A DNA stretch of 64,000 nucleotides from positions 3,145,501-3,209,500 of the forward strand of contig NZ_CP047023.1 in NCBI RefSeq assembly GCF_009796765.1. The letters are read 5' to 3'. The notes under the pieces were generated by a model. The model saw only the letters and a list, made by a program, of their open reading frames with translations. It made no database searches and had not been told where the DNA came from. The stretch comes from Paraglaciecola sp. L3A3. GTDB taxonomy: Bacteria > Pseudomonadota > Gammaproteobacteria > Enterobacterales > Alteromonadaceae. Each line of letters begins with the position of its first letter. Positions within the stretch are counted from its first letter, which is position 1. The translations under genes were made by a program, and so were the position numbers. Shown here piece after piece: positions 1-10,400 of the stretch.

Positions 1-1014
1 AATTTGAAACACATCTGCAAGCTGATTGCTTTTACCAATAACCTCTTGCCAATAACTAATTCGCTGTGTAGACGGCATTGTTTCAAAATCTTTTCTATCC
101 GGAATTTTATGAAATGGCAGATTATAAATAAATTCATCAGAAGGCACTAACATGACTACGTTGTCGTAACTACTGCTATGGGCTAAACGATTCTTTAAAG
201 ATTTATCAAACCAACCTGGAATAACTTTAGAATAAAAATGGGGATATAGAATCAAACCATCACTAGGACCAAAGGACAGATCGAAATGATAATCTATGAG
301 CCCCCCATCTCTATATACCCCTTTAGAGGCACCAGCAATATTTTTCACCCCATTTATAATAATTGGAATTGAGCCAGAAGCCATTAAAGCGTCTTTTAAA
401 TTATTTTGCTTTAATGACACTGTAGTACAGCCCATTTGATAAGGATCATTAATTTCTAAGTGACTATTAGGGCTAGAGAAAATATATCTTTGATAGAAAT
501 GAGATAAATATTTACGATTAAAAAAATTAGCCCCAGCACTCATTGCTAAGCCCGTCATTTGCAAACTTTTAGAGGAAAATTTTGTGAGCCCTTTGCATTT
601 AGCCACAACAAAGTGCGCTTTTACTATTTTATTCTTTAGGATCTGTTGTGCTCCATCATCACCCAAAACAAATTCTAACAGAGCGTTACCTTTTTCTGTT
701 ATTTCTTTAGAATTGGGTCTGTCAGAATAAACAGTATGAGAGTATCTATCTGCTAGCCTATTAATCGCAGCAAGAGGATCATCTTGAGCAAAACATGCCA
801 TACGAAAAGCACCAGCAGAAGAACCAATAGCCTGAATCGGTTTGTGCCTATTGGCAAAAAACTCAGCAAAAATAAAACGATCAAGACCCGCTAATATAAA
901 CCATTTAGGCCCTCCAGAAGCCCCTAAAATATAATCAAACAAATCAGCACTAAACCCCTGTTGTTGAATCCTTTTAAAAGCCTTTTTTCCTGCATAAATA
1001 TCTAACACTGACAT
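1..1014 (-). CDS. Patatin-like phospholipase, C-terminus cut by window edge
   Basis: Read directly from the minus strand. The reading frame is open from an ATG at 1014 to the left edge, giving 338 residues with no stop, so the gene is partial. It shows the patatin hallmarks: a glycine-rich oxyanion stretch GASGGPKW (residues 31-38), the nucleophile elbow GSSAG with Ser66, and a DGG motif with Asp236 that completes the Ser-Asp dyad. The family hydrolyses acyl esters of membrane lipids. No signal peptide is visible, so it is probably cytoplasmic or peripheral. It is transcribed away from the EIIA-like gene, with which it shares a 263-base intergenic region. The family call is firm; the substrate is unknown. 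Confidence 0.85.
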   Translation of the reverse strand, partial: MSVLDIYAGKKAFKRIQQQGFSADLFDYILGASGGPKWFILAGLDRFIFAEFFANRHKPIQAIGSSAGAFRMACFAQDDPLAAINRLADRYSHTVYSDRPNSKEITEKGNALLEFVLGDDGAQQILKNKIVKAHFVVAKCKGLTKFSSKSLQMTGLAMSAGANFFNRKYLSHFYQRYIFSSPNSHLEINDPYQMGCTTVSLKQNNLKDALMASGSIPIIINGVKNIAGASKGVYRDGGLIDYHFDLSFGPSDGLILYPHFYSKVIPGWFDKSLKNRLAHSSSYDNVVMLVPSDEFIYNLPFHKIPDRKDFETMPSTQRISYWQEVIGKSNQLADVFQI

Positions 1015-1153
1015 TACTCATTTTCATTATGCGCATAAAACAAGCTAATTAGCCGGAATTGATCCACATTGGGGGGAATAGTGCATTTTCCGAACAGCAT
1101 AACTTTATCCTTATATATCAATAAATTAAGACACATATAAACAGTACTCAACA

Positions 1154-1183
1154 GAGTTATCCACAGATATGGTGGATAAACTC
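1154..1183. promoter_or_regulatory. Imperfect inverted repeat in divergent intergenic region
   Basis: GAGTTATCCAC (1154-1164) faces GTGGATAAACTC (1172-1183), an inverted repeat broken by a single extra base. It lies between the divergent patatin and EIIA-like genes, about 95 bases before the latter, so it could be an operator or a transcript hairpin. No regulator is assigned. Confidence 0.35.
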
Positions 1184-1277
1184 ACTATTTCACTGATCTT
1201 GTTCAGTATTTCTGTTTTATACCTAAGTTGTATTAAGGTTATACTGACTAAATAGACAGATACAAGAATAATTATAC

Positions 1278-1784
1278 ATGGCGACATTAGCTAAATTAGT
1301 AGAGATTGAGAACATACCTCAACATACCAAGGCATTATCTATTCGAAGTCCAATCAGTGGTACAGTTATGACTTTAGATACAGTACCTAATGCACTATTT
1401 CAAGAAAGACTGTTTGGTGAAGGTATAGCCATCAATCCCTCTGGATATCAAGTCATAGCGCCTTTTAATGGTTCGGTTTTGTCTTTTACAACATTAGCTA
1501 ATCAACTTAGAATTAAAGCTCAAAATGGCTTACAACTACAAATTCAACTGGGCATAGATTCTCATCTTATGATGGCAGAAGGTTTTAAACGAACAGTAAA
1601 AACCGGTGATACCTTTAAACAAGGTGATATATTAGCTGAGTTCTCATTAGTCAAAATGAAACAACAATTATCCAGTGTGTTGTGCCCTATTACAGTTATC
1701 AACAGTGACAAAGTAAAAGGTATACAAGGACACTATTATTCAGTCATCGCAGGAGAGGATAGTATTCTAACGGTTTATATTTAA
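1278..1784 (+). CDS. EIIA-Glc-like protein lacking both active-site histidines
   Basis: The 168 residues align end to end with the glucose-type PTS IIA domain: SPISGTV (24-30), the GEGIAI block (48-52), APFNGSV (61-67), LGID (91-94) and EGFKR (101-105). In E. coli EIIA-Glc the phosphorylated residue is His90 and the supporting residue is His75. Here position 75 is Asn and position 90 is Gln, in the same numbering, so phosphotransfer by the normal mechanism is not expected. It may be a regulatory pseudo-EIIA that binds partners without a phosphorylation cycle. No ptsH or ptsI is adjacent. The start is the first ATG; no clear ribosome site is seen. It is followed by yffB after 87 bases. Confidence 0.8.
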   Translation: MATLAKLVEIENIPQHTKALSIRSPISGTVMTLDTVPNALFQERLFGEGIAINPSGYQVIAPFNGSVLSFTTLANQLRIKAQNGLQLQIQLGIDSHLMMAEGFKRTVKTGDTFKQGDILAEFSLVKMKQQLSSVLCPITVINSDKVKGIQGHYYSVIAGEDSILTVYI

Positions 1785-1871
1785 TTTCGAAAAAATACAG
1801 CCCTAACCTTTACCTGAACAGCCCTTTCTCGTTATAGTCCGCGACAAATTGATTTATATAAACGGAATGAC

Positions 1872-2216
1872 ATGACTACCCTGTATGGCATTAAAAACTG
1901 CGATAGTATTAAAAAAGCCAAAACTTGGTTAACCAATAATAATATAGAATTTACTTATCATGACTACCGACAAGATGGTTTAGATATTGCGTGGTTAACA
2001 GAAGCAGAACAAAATCTTGGCTGGGAAGTATTGTTGAATAAACGTGGTACTACTTTTCGCCAATTATCAGAACAACAAAAACAAAACCTAGATCAAGCAT
2101 CGGCAATTGCCTTGATGCTTGAACAGCCCGCTATGATTAAACGTCCTGTTTTAATTCATCAAGGGCAATACTTTATAGGCTTTAAAGCCGAACAATATGA
2201 AGAGATTTTATTATGA
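1872..2216 (+). CDS. yffB: ArsC/Spx-family reductase-like protein YffB
   Basis: This 114-residue thioredoxin-fold protein of the ArsC/Spx superfamily has the N-terminus [14 protein letters not shown] with Cys10, followed by an HDYR motif near residue 30, closely matching E. coli YffB (YfgD/ArsC-like). The family is thought to be glutathione- or thiol-dependent, but no substrate is established. Its stop overlaps the dapE start (ATGA), the same gene order as E. coli yffB-dapE, which implies translational coupling. The orthology call is strong; the function is open. Confidence 0.88.
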   Translation: MTTLYGIKNCDSIKKAKTWLTNNNIEFTYHDYRQDGLDIAWLTEAEQNLGWEVLLNKRGTTFRQLSEQQKQNLDQASAIALMLEQPAMIKRPVLIHQGQYFIGFKAEQYEEILL

Positions 2217-3343
2217 CAGATTCAGTCATTGGCCTTACCAAAGCCTTAATCAACAAAAAGTCAGTTACCCCAGAAGACGCTGGTTGCCAGGATCTAATGG
2301 CAGAAATTCTTCAGCCATTAGGATTTAACATTGAAGATTTGACCTTTAATGACACTAAAAATATCTGGGCACGTAAAGGCACAGAAGATCCTGTATTTTG
2401 TTTTGCTGGGCATACAGATGTTGTGCCCTCTGGTCCTGAAAGTGCATGGCAAACACCTCCTTTTACTGCGACAGAAAAAGATGGTTATCTACATGGTAGA
2501 GGTGCCGCTGATATGAAAGGTAGCCTCGCGGCTATGTTAGTGGCCACCGAAAAGTTTGTGAAAAACAACCCTGATCACAAAGGCTCTATTGCATTTTTAA
2601 TCACTAGTGATGAAGAAGGGCCTTTTATTAATGGCACCACTAAAGTGATTGACACCTTAGAAGCCAGAAATGAAAAAATGACTTGGTGTTTAGTTGGCGA
2701 ACCTTCCAGTACCACAGAAGTGGGTGACATAGTTAAAAATGGTCGTCGTGGTTCTTTAACGGGTGATCTAGTAGTGAAAGGTATACAAGGGCATGTGGCC
2801 TACCCTCACCTAGCAAACAACCCTATTCATTCATCAGCATTAGCATTAGATGAACTAGCTAAAACTCACTGGGATAACGGTAATGCTTCATTTCCTCCCA
2901 CTAGTTTTCAAATCTCTAATATCAATGGTGGCACAGGTGCTGGAAATGTTATTCCAGGCGAATTAAAAGTATGTTTTAACTTCCGCTTTTCTACCGAAGT
3001 GACCGACCAGCAGCTAATAGAAAAAGTGACAAATATATTAGATAAGCACGATTTTGAATACGATATTGATTGGACCTTCAATGGCCAACCCTTTCTAACT
3101 GACTCAGGAAAGTTAGTTGAAGCAACCCAGCAAGCAATTAAACATTGCACGGGCAGAGAAACAACATTATCAACAGCAGGTGGCACATCAGACGGTCGCT
3201 TCATCGCACCAACGGGTGCACAGGTAATTGAATTGGGCCCAGTCAATGCCACTATTCATAAAATAGATGAATGTGTAAAAATGTCTGATTTAGAAACGTT
3301 AGCTGACATCTATCAAGATATTTTACAGCGATTATTAGCATGA
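2213..3343 (+). CDS. dapE: Succinyl-diaminopimelate desuccinylase
   Basis: DapE hydrolyses N-succinyl-LL-2,6-diaminopimelate in the lysine/meso-DAP pathway in the cytoplasm. The 376 residues are full length. All di-zinc ligands and the catalytic glutamate are present at the positions known for the Haemophilus enzyme: His67 (GHTDVVPSG), Asp100 (GAADMKGS), Glu134/Glu135 (TSDEEGP), Glu163 (GEPSS) and His349 (ATIHKIDE). The start overlaps yffB by four bases and the stop overlaps the next gene by four bases, so the three are probably one transcript supplying cell-wall precursors. Confidence 0.96.
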   Translation: MTDSVIGLTKALINKKSVTPEDAGCQDLMAEILQPLGFNIEDLTFNDTKNIWARKGTEDPVFCFAGHTDVVPSGPESAWQTPPFTATEKDGYLHGRGAADMKGSLAAMLVATEKFVKNNPDHKGSIAFLITSDEEGPFINGTTKVIDTLEARNEKMTWCLVGEPSSTTEVGDIVKNGRRGSLTGDLVVKGIQGHVAYPHLANNPIHSSALALDELAKTHWDNGNASFPPTSFQISNINGGTGAGNVIPGELKVCFNFRFSTEVTDQQLIEKVTNILDKHDFEYDIDWTFNGQPFLTDSGKLVEATQQAIKHCTGRETTLSTAGGTSDGRFIAPTGAQVIELGPVNATIHKIDECVKMSDLETLADIYQDILQRLLA

Positions 3344-4014
3344 TCCCTAAGTCACATATTGTAGGACAAGATGAAACTTTGTTGGTGGAATGTCAGCAAG
3401 GTTTTAAACTATTACCTAAGGTATGTGACGCCTTTCAAAAAATGCAGAGGGCTGCGATTAAAGACGGCATAGACTTACAAATTGTCAGTAGTTATCGCGG
3501 TTTTGAGCGCCAGTTACTTATTTGGCAAAACAAATGGTCGGGTAAAACACCGGTTCTCGATATTAACGAAACCCCCTTAGACATATCTACACTTACAGAT
3601 TTTGATAAGGCCTGTAAAATTTTAACTTGGTCTGCGTTACCAGGCGCCAGTCGCCACCATTGGGGCACGGATTTAGATGTATATGATAAACACGCAGTAG
3701 AACAAAGCGAACACAAATTTCAATTGGTTTGCAGTGAGTATGAAGCTGAAGGACCTTGTGCCAAACTCAATATCTGGTTATCTGAACATGCTCATGAGTT
3801 TGGGTTTACGCGGCCATATCATCAATATAAAGGCGGTATAGCAGCCGAACCTTGGCATCTAAGTTATTCACCAATCGCCGAACAAATTGTAGCCCAATTA
3901 GACTTACAAACTTTACAAGAAACGATAATAAATTCAGACATATATGGTGCAGAAGCTGTGCTCACTAATCTGCAGACTATTTTTAATCGTTTTGTGTTAA
4001 ATAAAGGGCTTTAA
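3340..4014 (+). CDS. M15-family D-Ala-D-Ala carboxypeptidase-like protein (VanY type)
   Basis: This 224-residue peptidase-M15B/VanY-type domain has SYRGFERQ (51-58), the zinc motif [10 protein letters not shown] with His106 and Asp113, and the EPWH motif with Glu170 and His173. Such enzymes trim the terminal D-Ala of peptidoglycan peptides. No signal peptide is evident, which is unusual for a periplasmic target; either a cytoplasmic role in peptide recycling or an unrecognised export route is possible. It overlaps dapE by ATGA, linking it to DAP and murein metabolism. Confidence 0.85.
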   Translation: MIPKSHIVGQDETLLVECQQGFKLLPKVCDAFQKMQRAAIKDGIDLQIVSSYRGFERQLLIWQNKWSGKTPVLDINETPLDISTLTDFDKACKILTWSALPGASRHHWGTDLDVYDKHAVEQSEHKFQLVCSEYEAEGPCAKLNIWLSEHAHEFGFTRPYHQYKGGIAAEPWHLSYSPIAEQIVAQLDLQTLQETIINSDIYGAEAVLTNLQTIFNRFVLNKGL

Positions 4015-4027
4015 ATACAGGAACAGC

Positions 4028-4183
4028 ATGAATACTTGGATAGTCAGCGGCATTATTATTTTGATTTTAGGTTTTATTATTGGCAATATCTTGTTGCTAC
4101 AACAAACGGCCAAAGACAAACTACCAAAAGTCAAAAAAGATAATAACGCGAATTACGATCGCTTTGAAGATAACGACCAATAA
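4028..4183 (+). CDS. Small single-span membrane protein, DUF2897/YpfN-like
   Basis: The 51-codon frame starts 13 bases after the peptidase stop. It encodes an N-terminal hydrophobic segment (about residues 4-25, rich in Ile/Leu/Gly) followed by a charged Lys/Asp-rich tail ending DRFEDNDQ. This layout and its place after dapE match the small DUF2897 proteins such as YpfN of E. coli, also found beside dapE. Function unknown. It is probably the last gene of the yffB-dapE unit. Confidence 0.65.
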   Translation: MNTWIVSGIIILILGFIIGNILLLQQTAKDKLPKVKKDNNANYDRFEDNDQ

Positions 4184-4294
4184 AGTCCCTCACTGACTCT
4201 CAAATATTTTCAAATGTTCATAAATTTTCACTGGACACTAATCGACAACTAGCTATTATTTATTCAACTCATAATTGATGAAAAGGAACTTCGC

Positions 4295-5041
4295 ATGTCT
4301 TCTGTGGCAACTAAAAAAAACCTTGCTAACCTAACTCTCAGCATAAGCTTACTATTTCTGGTTTCAGCTTGTAGTGAATCGGCCAAGGATAAAATTTCAG
4401 AACTAACTAATCAGAGTCCAACAGTCAGTGCCGCTGGCAATATAACCGCTGACGAACAAACGACTGTCACTCTAACGGCTACAGCCAGTGATTCTGATGG
4501 TAGTATTAGTCAATATCAATGGACTCAAACAGCAGGCACCAATGTCACCTTAAATGCTTCATCCAGCAATACTGCGTCCTTTCTAGCACCAGATGTGAGC
4601 TCTGATGAAACCTTGTCCTTTACTATCGAAGTCGTTGACGATAATGGTGCAACAGATACAGACACAGTTAATGTCAATATTATAAGAGTTAATCAAACTC
4701 CCATTGCTGAGGCTGGGCAAAGTGTTAATACCGAAGTTAACCAAAGCGTTACACTTTCAGGGATAGCCAGTAGTGATGGTGACAGTGATCCATTAACTTA
4801 CACTTGGTCCTTAACCCCCCCAAACGGCAGTAGCACAACCCTTTCATCAGCAAATACTGCCACACCTAGCTTAACCCCAGATGTAGCCGGTGAATATACC
4901 GCAACGTTAATAGTAAATGATAGTTATGAAGATAGTCCTGCAGACACGGTAATAATATCGGCAATAGCAACCACACCCGCGGAGCAAATTGAAAGCAGTG
5001 TCAGTGGCACTATTTTTCATTTAACACCTCTGGCTCAGTAA
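4295..5041 (+). CDS. PKD-repeat lipoprotein, N-terminal part of a frameshifted gene
   Basis: The 248 residues begin with a lipoprotein signal ending in the lipobox VSAC (Cys near residue 26) and carry two PKD-like Ig-fold repeats, about residues 40-130 and 133-225, each with the pattern ending in 'VDDNGATDT' or 'VNDSYEDSP'. The end is abnormal. After SSVSGTIF the frame runs 7 more residues to a stop, while the -1 frame continues as a sensible sequence (SFNTSGSVTNIEPEDVN) into the next ORF. The switch point is a run of five T at 5013-5017. With one more T, or a -1 slip, a single protein of about 867 residues results. Likely an outer-membrane or surface lipoprotein. Confidence 0.7.
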   Translation: MSSVATKKNLANLTLSISLLFLVSACSESAKDKISELTNQSPTVSAAGNITADEQTTVTLTATASDSDGSISQYQWTQTAGTNVTLNASSSNTASFLAPDVSSDETLSFTIEVVDDNGATDTDTVNVNIIRVNQTPIAEAGQSVNTEVNQSVTLSGIASSDGDSDPLTYTWSLTPPNGSSTTLSSANTATPSLTPDVAGEYTATLIVNDSYEDSPADTVIISAIATTPAEQIESSVSGTIFHLTPLAQ

Positions 5042-6897
5042 CAAACATAGAACCTGAAGATGTAAACATAATAGTGACTATGCTAGATGATACTGACCAA
5101 GTATTGACTTCAAGCACACCTGAAGCCTCGCAAATTCCGAATATCAATGAATTACGTTTTTCTACCCAGTTAACAGGTTTTGATCCAGCCTATATTAATA
5201 TAGAAGTTTCTGCTTCTGGATATACCAGTTACTCCCGTCGATTAAAGATCCAAAACAACGTGATTTTTGATGCTAAGTTACAACAGCTTGTTGTAAGCCA
5301 AGTTAATGTATCCACAGCACAAACCATTTCTGGGATTAATAATGACGGATTTAATTTTGCATTAGAAGATGAAGGCGGTGCCGGTGGATTAGCCATTAGT
5401 ATTCCCAGTAGCCTATTACCTGATGACACTACAACACTTTCTGTTGCCGCTAAATCTTATGATCCAAATAACCCAGAAGACGCAGAGTTTTTCCCTGGAG
5501 AATATGAAGACTCATCGGGACAGCGACTGGTATCCGTTGCTTTTGATTACGCTGAAGTCAAGACAAACACAGGGGAGCCCCTTGTAAAAGCCATACAAAG
5601 GAAACGTGCAGAACGCATTACAACTAGAGGCTTGTCATCTACCAGCACTAAATTAGATGATGAAGAGCCTGTGATTATTAACCGTGAAATTCCAACTGCC
5701 AGTTGTCCGATTATGGCTTCACTGGGTGACAGTGACGAAAGTAAAGATGGCTTTCAAGTACCTGTTTACACATCTAACCCTAACACGGGCCTATGGGATT
5801 TATTAGGTCAAGGCACTGTTTATGATGGTAATGGCATTCAGGTAGCCGCTAATAATACTGATTTTGATTGCGGTACTCACACTTTTACATTAGAAATAAT
5901 GGTAACCAATGAGATATTTTTACGTAAATGGTGGAATCTTGATTACCCCCTTGTATTTGAAGAGCCCACTTATATGTGCGCCAACATTCAAGTTCAAAAT
6001 AATGAGCAACAGGTTTTAAGCAGTACAATAGGATTTTTAAGTGATAAAGATCAATCTTTTGACTTTAGTTCTAGTTACTTTATTACTGACACTAACGGCC
6101 GAGCTGATATCAAGGTATTACAGACATCTTCCCAAGCTGATTCAACAGCTGAACTTTATGTCTACAATACTGACAATTTTGGTTATAAAGCCACTGAAAT
6201 TACCTTAAGCGAGAATTGCGCAAATCCTGAAGTGCAAATTGTCACTGTTGACCGCGCACAGCAATGCCAAGTAACGGGTAAAACTGAGTACCAAGCCGGA
6301 TCTCCGGCTGTTAAAAACCTAATTTATGCCATCCCAACTGGCGAATTACCTTATGCAGGATACGATTTTGCATTTTCTAATGAGCAAGGTGAATACTTAT
6401 TAAACCTAAGTTGTAATGCCAATTATACCATTTACGACTACACATCCCTATTACTACAACAAGGTGGCGAGGAATCCAATCAAAGAGATCTTAATGTCGA
6501 TGGTGTAGTTGATCAAGATGAACAAACTGATGACGGTAGCAGTGTTGTCATGAAAAACTTTACTGTTGGTTTTTATGAACCTTTAATCCAAGTACTGCCT
6601 TTAACGTCAAGTGATCAACTCTACATTTATGCCTATTCAACTTTTGGCTCATATCCATTAAATGTATCTATACGTTTTGTTAATGAAGATGGAACCAAGG
6701 AATTTGACAAGTTTGAACGGCAATTACAACCTACTAATGAAAATGATGATGCAAATTGGTACATCACTTATAGCTTTAATATTATTGATTATGTTTTCCC
6801 AGAAACAGCTGATGATACTGTTTATTTGGAAGTCATAATTAATGATGCATTGGGCAATCAATGGGTGAAAGAGCGCCAGCCAGTTTTAGCAAAATAA
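5017..6897 (+). pseudogene. C-terminal part of the frameshifted PKD lipoprotein
   Basis: This frame is open from the T-run at 5017 to the stop at 6897 (626 codons). The first possible independent start is GTG 5074, with no good ribosome site before it. Coding-looking sequence upstream of that GTG argues that this is the rest of the 4295 gene. The opening looks like a carboxypeptidase-regulatory-type beta-sandwich. A calcium-loop-like segment (LNVDGVVDQDEQ) lies near codon 495. No enzyme motif is recognised. It is a broken gene, a sequencing error in a homopolymer, or a product of ribosomal slippage; the sequence alone cannot decide. Confidence 0.6.
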
Positions 6898-6913
6898 AAT
6901 CAACTTTCATATT

Positions 6914-6945
6914 TAAAAAAACGCCTTCAAGGAAGGCGTTTGGGT
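6914..6945 (+). terminator. Rho-independent terminator after the lipoprotein gene
   Basis: A perfect 9-bp stem (AACGCCTTC 6920-6928 with GAAGGCGTT 6932-6940) has a 3-base loop, flanked by A-rich sequence before and T's after. It starts 23 bases after the stop codon at 6897. Confidence 0.85.
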
Positions 6946-7042
6946 TATCTAGAGATCTAATGAGATACAAGCAAAATAGAAAAGTTTAATCGTAATCGAA
7001 GTAATTCAAACAGTAGAAAAGATATCATAACCCTTCGACTTA

Positions 7043-7077
7043 AATACATCAGTAAATATCTGATTTACTGATGTATT
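7043..7077. repeat. Perfect 15-bp inverted repeat with 5-base loop
   Basis: AATACATCAGTAAAT (7043-7057) is followed by ATCTG and then its exact reverse complement (7063-7077). It sits in the 509-base AT-rich gap between the lipoprotein terminator and the first TonB receptor. No T-tract follows, so it is not a typical terminator. It may be a strong hairpin in a long leader, an operator or a repeat remnant. Confidence 0.6.
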
Positions 7078-7288
7078 AGATAAAATTAGTTTTCTTCTGA
7101 AATACAACAAACAAAAAAAATAACATAAAAAACATTTTACATAAAAAATAAAAAAATTGATAAAACACGCTCTAAAATAATAAAAATAACATTTATTATT
7201 CAAATACTTATATACAAAATACAACTCCACCAAACAAAAACACACGATATTATCAAAATTACACACAATGAGCGGTTTTAACAAGCTA

Positions 7289-7331
7289 TTGACATTTATT
7301 AACCATAATTTTACCTTTGGAATCGATTACA
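7289..7331 (+). promoter_or_regulatory. Promoter and LacI-type operator of TonB receptor 1
   Basis: A consensus -35 TTGACA (7289-7294), a 17-base spacer and a weak -10 TACCTT (7312-7317) are followed at once by TGGAATCGATTACA (7318-7331). This is a 14-bp near-palindrome centred on CG, the form of LacI-family operators. Its place over the expected transcription start suits repression. A second site of this type lies at 23535-23548. Confidence 0.6.
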
Positions 7332-7406
7332 GTTGAAAGATACTGTTTATCAATGAAGCAATGTACACAACACTGTTAATAAAAAATAACGAAAGGGACA
7401 AGTACA

Positions 7407-10400
7407 ATGAGATCACCAAATCAATTTAAAAAATCCGTGCTGGCAACAAGCGTAGGTTTAATGCTTGGTACAGTTACCATGGTTCCCGCCCTAGCACAAC
7501 AAGCTGACGACACAGAAGTTATTCAGGTAAGAGGGATAAGAGGTAGCCTACAAGAATCAATGAGTATTAAACGTGAATCTAAAGGTATCGTCGATGCAAT
7601 CTCTGCAGAAGACATTGGTAAATTCCCTGATTCAAACTTAGCTGAATCATTGCAGCGTATTACAGGTGTTTCAATTGACCGTAATAACGGTGAAGGTGAC
7701 AAAGTCACAGTGCGTGGTTTTGGCGGCGATAATAATATGGTGACCTTGAATGGTCGTATGATGCCAGCAGCCGATGCCTATGGTAATGGCGGCGGCTCGG
7801 GTCGTGCATTTAGTTTTGCTAACTTAGCCTCAGAAAGTGTGCGTGCGGTTGAAGTATATAAAACTGGCAAAGCCAACATTACCGCTGGCGGTATTGGGTC
7901 AACTATCAATATTATTACTGCTAAGCCGTTAGACAAAGAAGGATTTAATGCCAGTGTCGGCGGTAAGTTATTGGCTGATACTACAGTAGAGCAAGGTGAC
8001 AGCATAACACCTGAAATATCAGGTATTTTTAGTTATGCCAACGACGACGCAACTTGGGGTGTAGGCTTAACTATCAGTCAACAATCTCGTCATAGCGGTG
8101 CTTCACGCGCAGGTACAGGTGGCTGGAACTACGAAACCTGGAATCCTAGCTATAATGCTGATACTGATACTATGCAGTACCAGTCTTTTTCGATCGTAGA
8201 TGGACCAAACGGTGAAAAAAATGCAGATTACACTAATGGCCAAATAACCAATGTACCTGCAGATGGACAACTGTTTGCTCGCCCAAATGATTTACGTTTT
8301 TATCACTCCGACTTTGAACGTGACCGCACCAATGCTCAGTTAACATTGCAATTAGCCCCGACCGAAGACTTTACTGCCACCGTAGATTACACATACGTCA
8401 ATAACAAAATTCAAGAGCAAGAAGCACAATCAGGTTTCTGGGCCAACCGAAGCTTTAGCTCTGTTACCTTTGATACTGACCAACCTGTTGCCACTATGGT
8501 ACTAATGAATGAGGCTGTTGGCGGCGCTAAAGATAACACTGCCACACAAATTTGGAGCAACCAAAAAAATACGATTGATTCAATTGGCTTAAATTTAGAA
8601 TATTTAGTTAATGATGATTTCAAAGTTAGCTTAGATGTACATGATTCTAAAGCAGAAAGTTTACCTGATAACATGGGTGGTATTGGTGCAGGTAGAATGA
8701 TTGCAGGTTTAGCTTCTCCACTTGGCTTAACCCAAAGTTATGACTTCACTGGCGATATCCCAACATTAGCGGTCACTATTGATGATTGTGCTAAAAGTAG
8801 ACCAGCAGGATTACCTGAATGTAATGGTGAATGGGACACCACCGATGTGGGAACTAACTTCATGAGAATTGAAGGCTCTTCACAAACCACTGATATTCAG
8901 CAAGCAAAACTAGACGGTAGTTACGTCCTTGATGATGGGCAATTCGACTTCGGTATCGAAACTCGCTCTATTGAAATGCATCAACAGCAATCTGGTAGCT
9001 TACTTAAAGGTGGTGACTGGGGTATTGCTAATCCAGGTGAACTCCCTCCAGGATCTCTAGAAGAGTTTGATTTAATGGGGTTATTTGACGGTTATGATAT
9101 GGGCGATCATGGTATTACTTCTTTCCGTGGTAACGCTACTGATATCGTCAGATGGGGCAATGAAAAATACGGCCACGCTTTCTTAACTGAATTTGATGAC
9201 ACTGGTGTACGTGACAACGACCATACTGTCGAAGAAGATGTATTTTCAGCTTATTTCCAGTATTCATTATCGGGTGAAATGGGCGGCATGCAAACCAATG
9301 TTTTAGCCGGTGTTCGTTATGAAAGTACCGATGTTAAATCGACTTCTATACAAGCCGTGCCTGCTACTACACGCTGGCAAGATAACAACGATTTTGTCAC
9401 TGAAAATGGTTCGACGACCAATGGCGTGATGGAAGAAAATAGTTACAACCATGTATTACCTAGCTTAGATATCGATATAGCTGTGACAGATGAGATAAAA
9501 GCGCGTATGTCTTTTGGTCAAACAATGTCTAGAGCAAGTTATAATGATCTTCGTGCGTCAATTGGTATCGGTGGTTACAATGCCGCCACATTAGTGGGTG
9601 GTATACCTACTGCTACAGCGTCTAACCCAAGCTTAGTGCCGCTATTATCTACTAACTTTGATATATCAGTGGAATATTACTTTGATGATACTAGCTATGT
9701 TTCTGTTGGTTATTTTGACAAACGTGTAAGTAACTTTATTGGTAACGAACAAGTTAGGTTATCACAATTCGATTTGCGTGATCCAACAGCGGGCCCACGC
9801 GCCCAAGCAGCGGTGGCAGCATTAGCTGATATTGGTGTAACACTCGACGAAACTAACTTATTCGTGATGACGGCTATTTTAGATAACCCACAAGATTTTC
9901 CAAATGGCCAAGCAGATTACTTCACTGAAATGAACAAATTTGCTAATCAGTCAGATTTCGAATTTGATATGGGTGCTCGTTATGACATTTACCCAAATGA
10001 AGATGATCCACTTTATGAGTTCTTAACTTCACGCCCAGTAAACAATAAAGATGCAAATATTTATGGCGCTGAAATTGCTGCACAACACTTCTTTGCTGAT
10101 ACGGGCTTTGGTTTACAAGCGAACTACACCTTGGTACGTGGCGACGTAAAGTACGATAACACTGCCGCACCTACTGTATCTCAGTTTGCTTTAACTGGTT
10201 TAAGTGATACTGCTAACCTTGTAGCTATGTACGAGAAAGACGGATGGCAAGCACGTTTAGCCTATAACTGGCGAGATGAGTTTTTACAATCAGCTGGTAC
10301 ACAGCCTAGATACGTAGAAGAATATTCACAGTGGGATTTCACCGTCAGTTACGACGTGATGGAAGACTTAACGGTGACATTCGCGGGTCTTAACATTACC

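Noticed and set aside
2908..3252. 114-codon minus-strand frame
   Set aside because: It lies wholly inside dapE, which has all catalytic residues; composition and lack of family features mark it as a shadow.
7006..7284. 92-codon minus-strand frame upstream of receptor 1
   Set aside because: Very rich in Phe, Tyr and Cys, as expected of translated AT-rich DNA; it has no ribosome site and spans the perfect hairpin.
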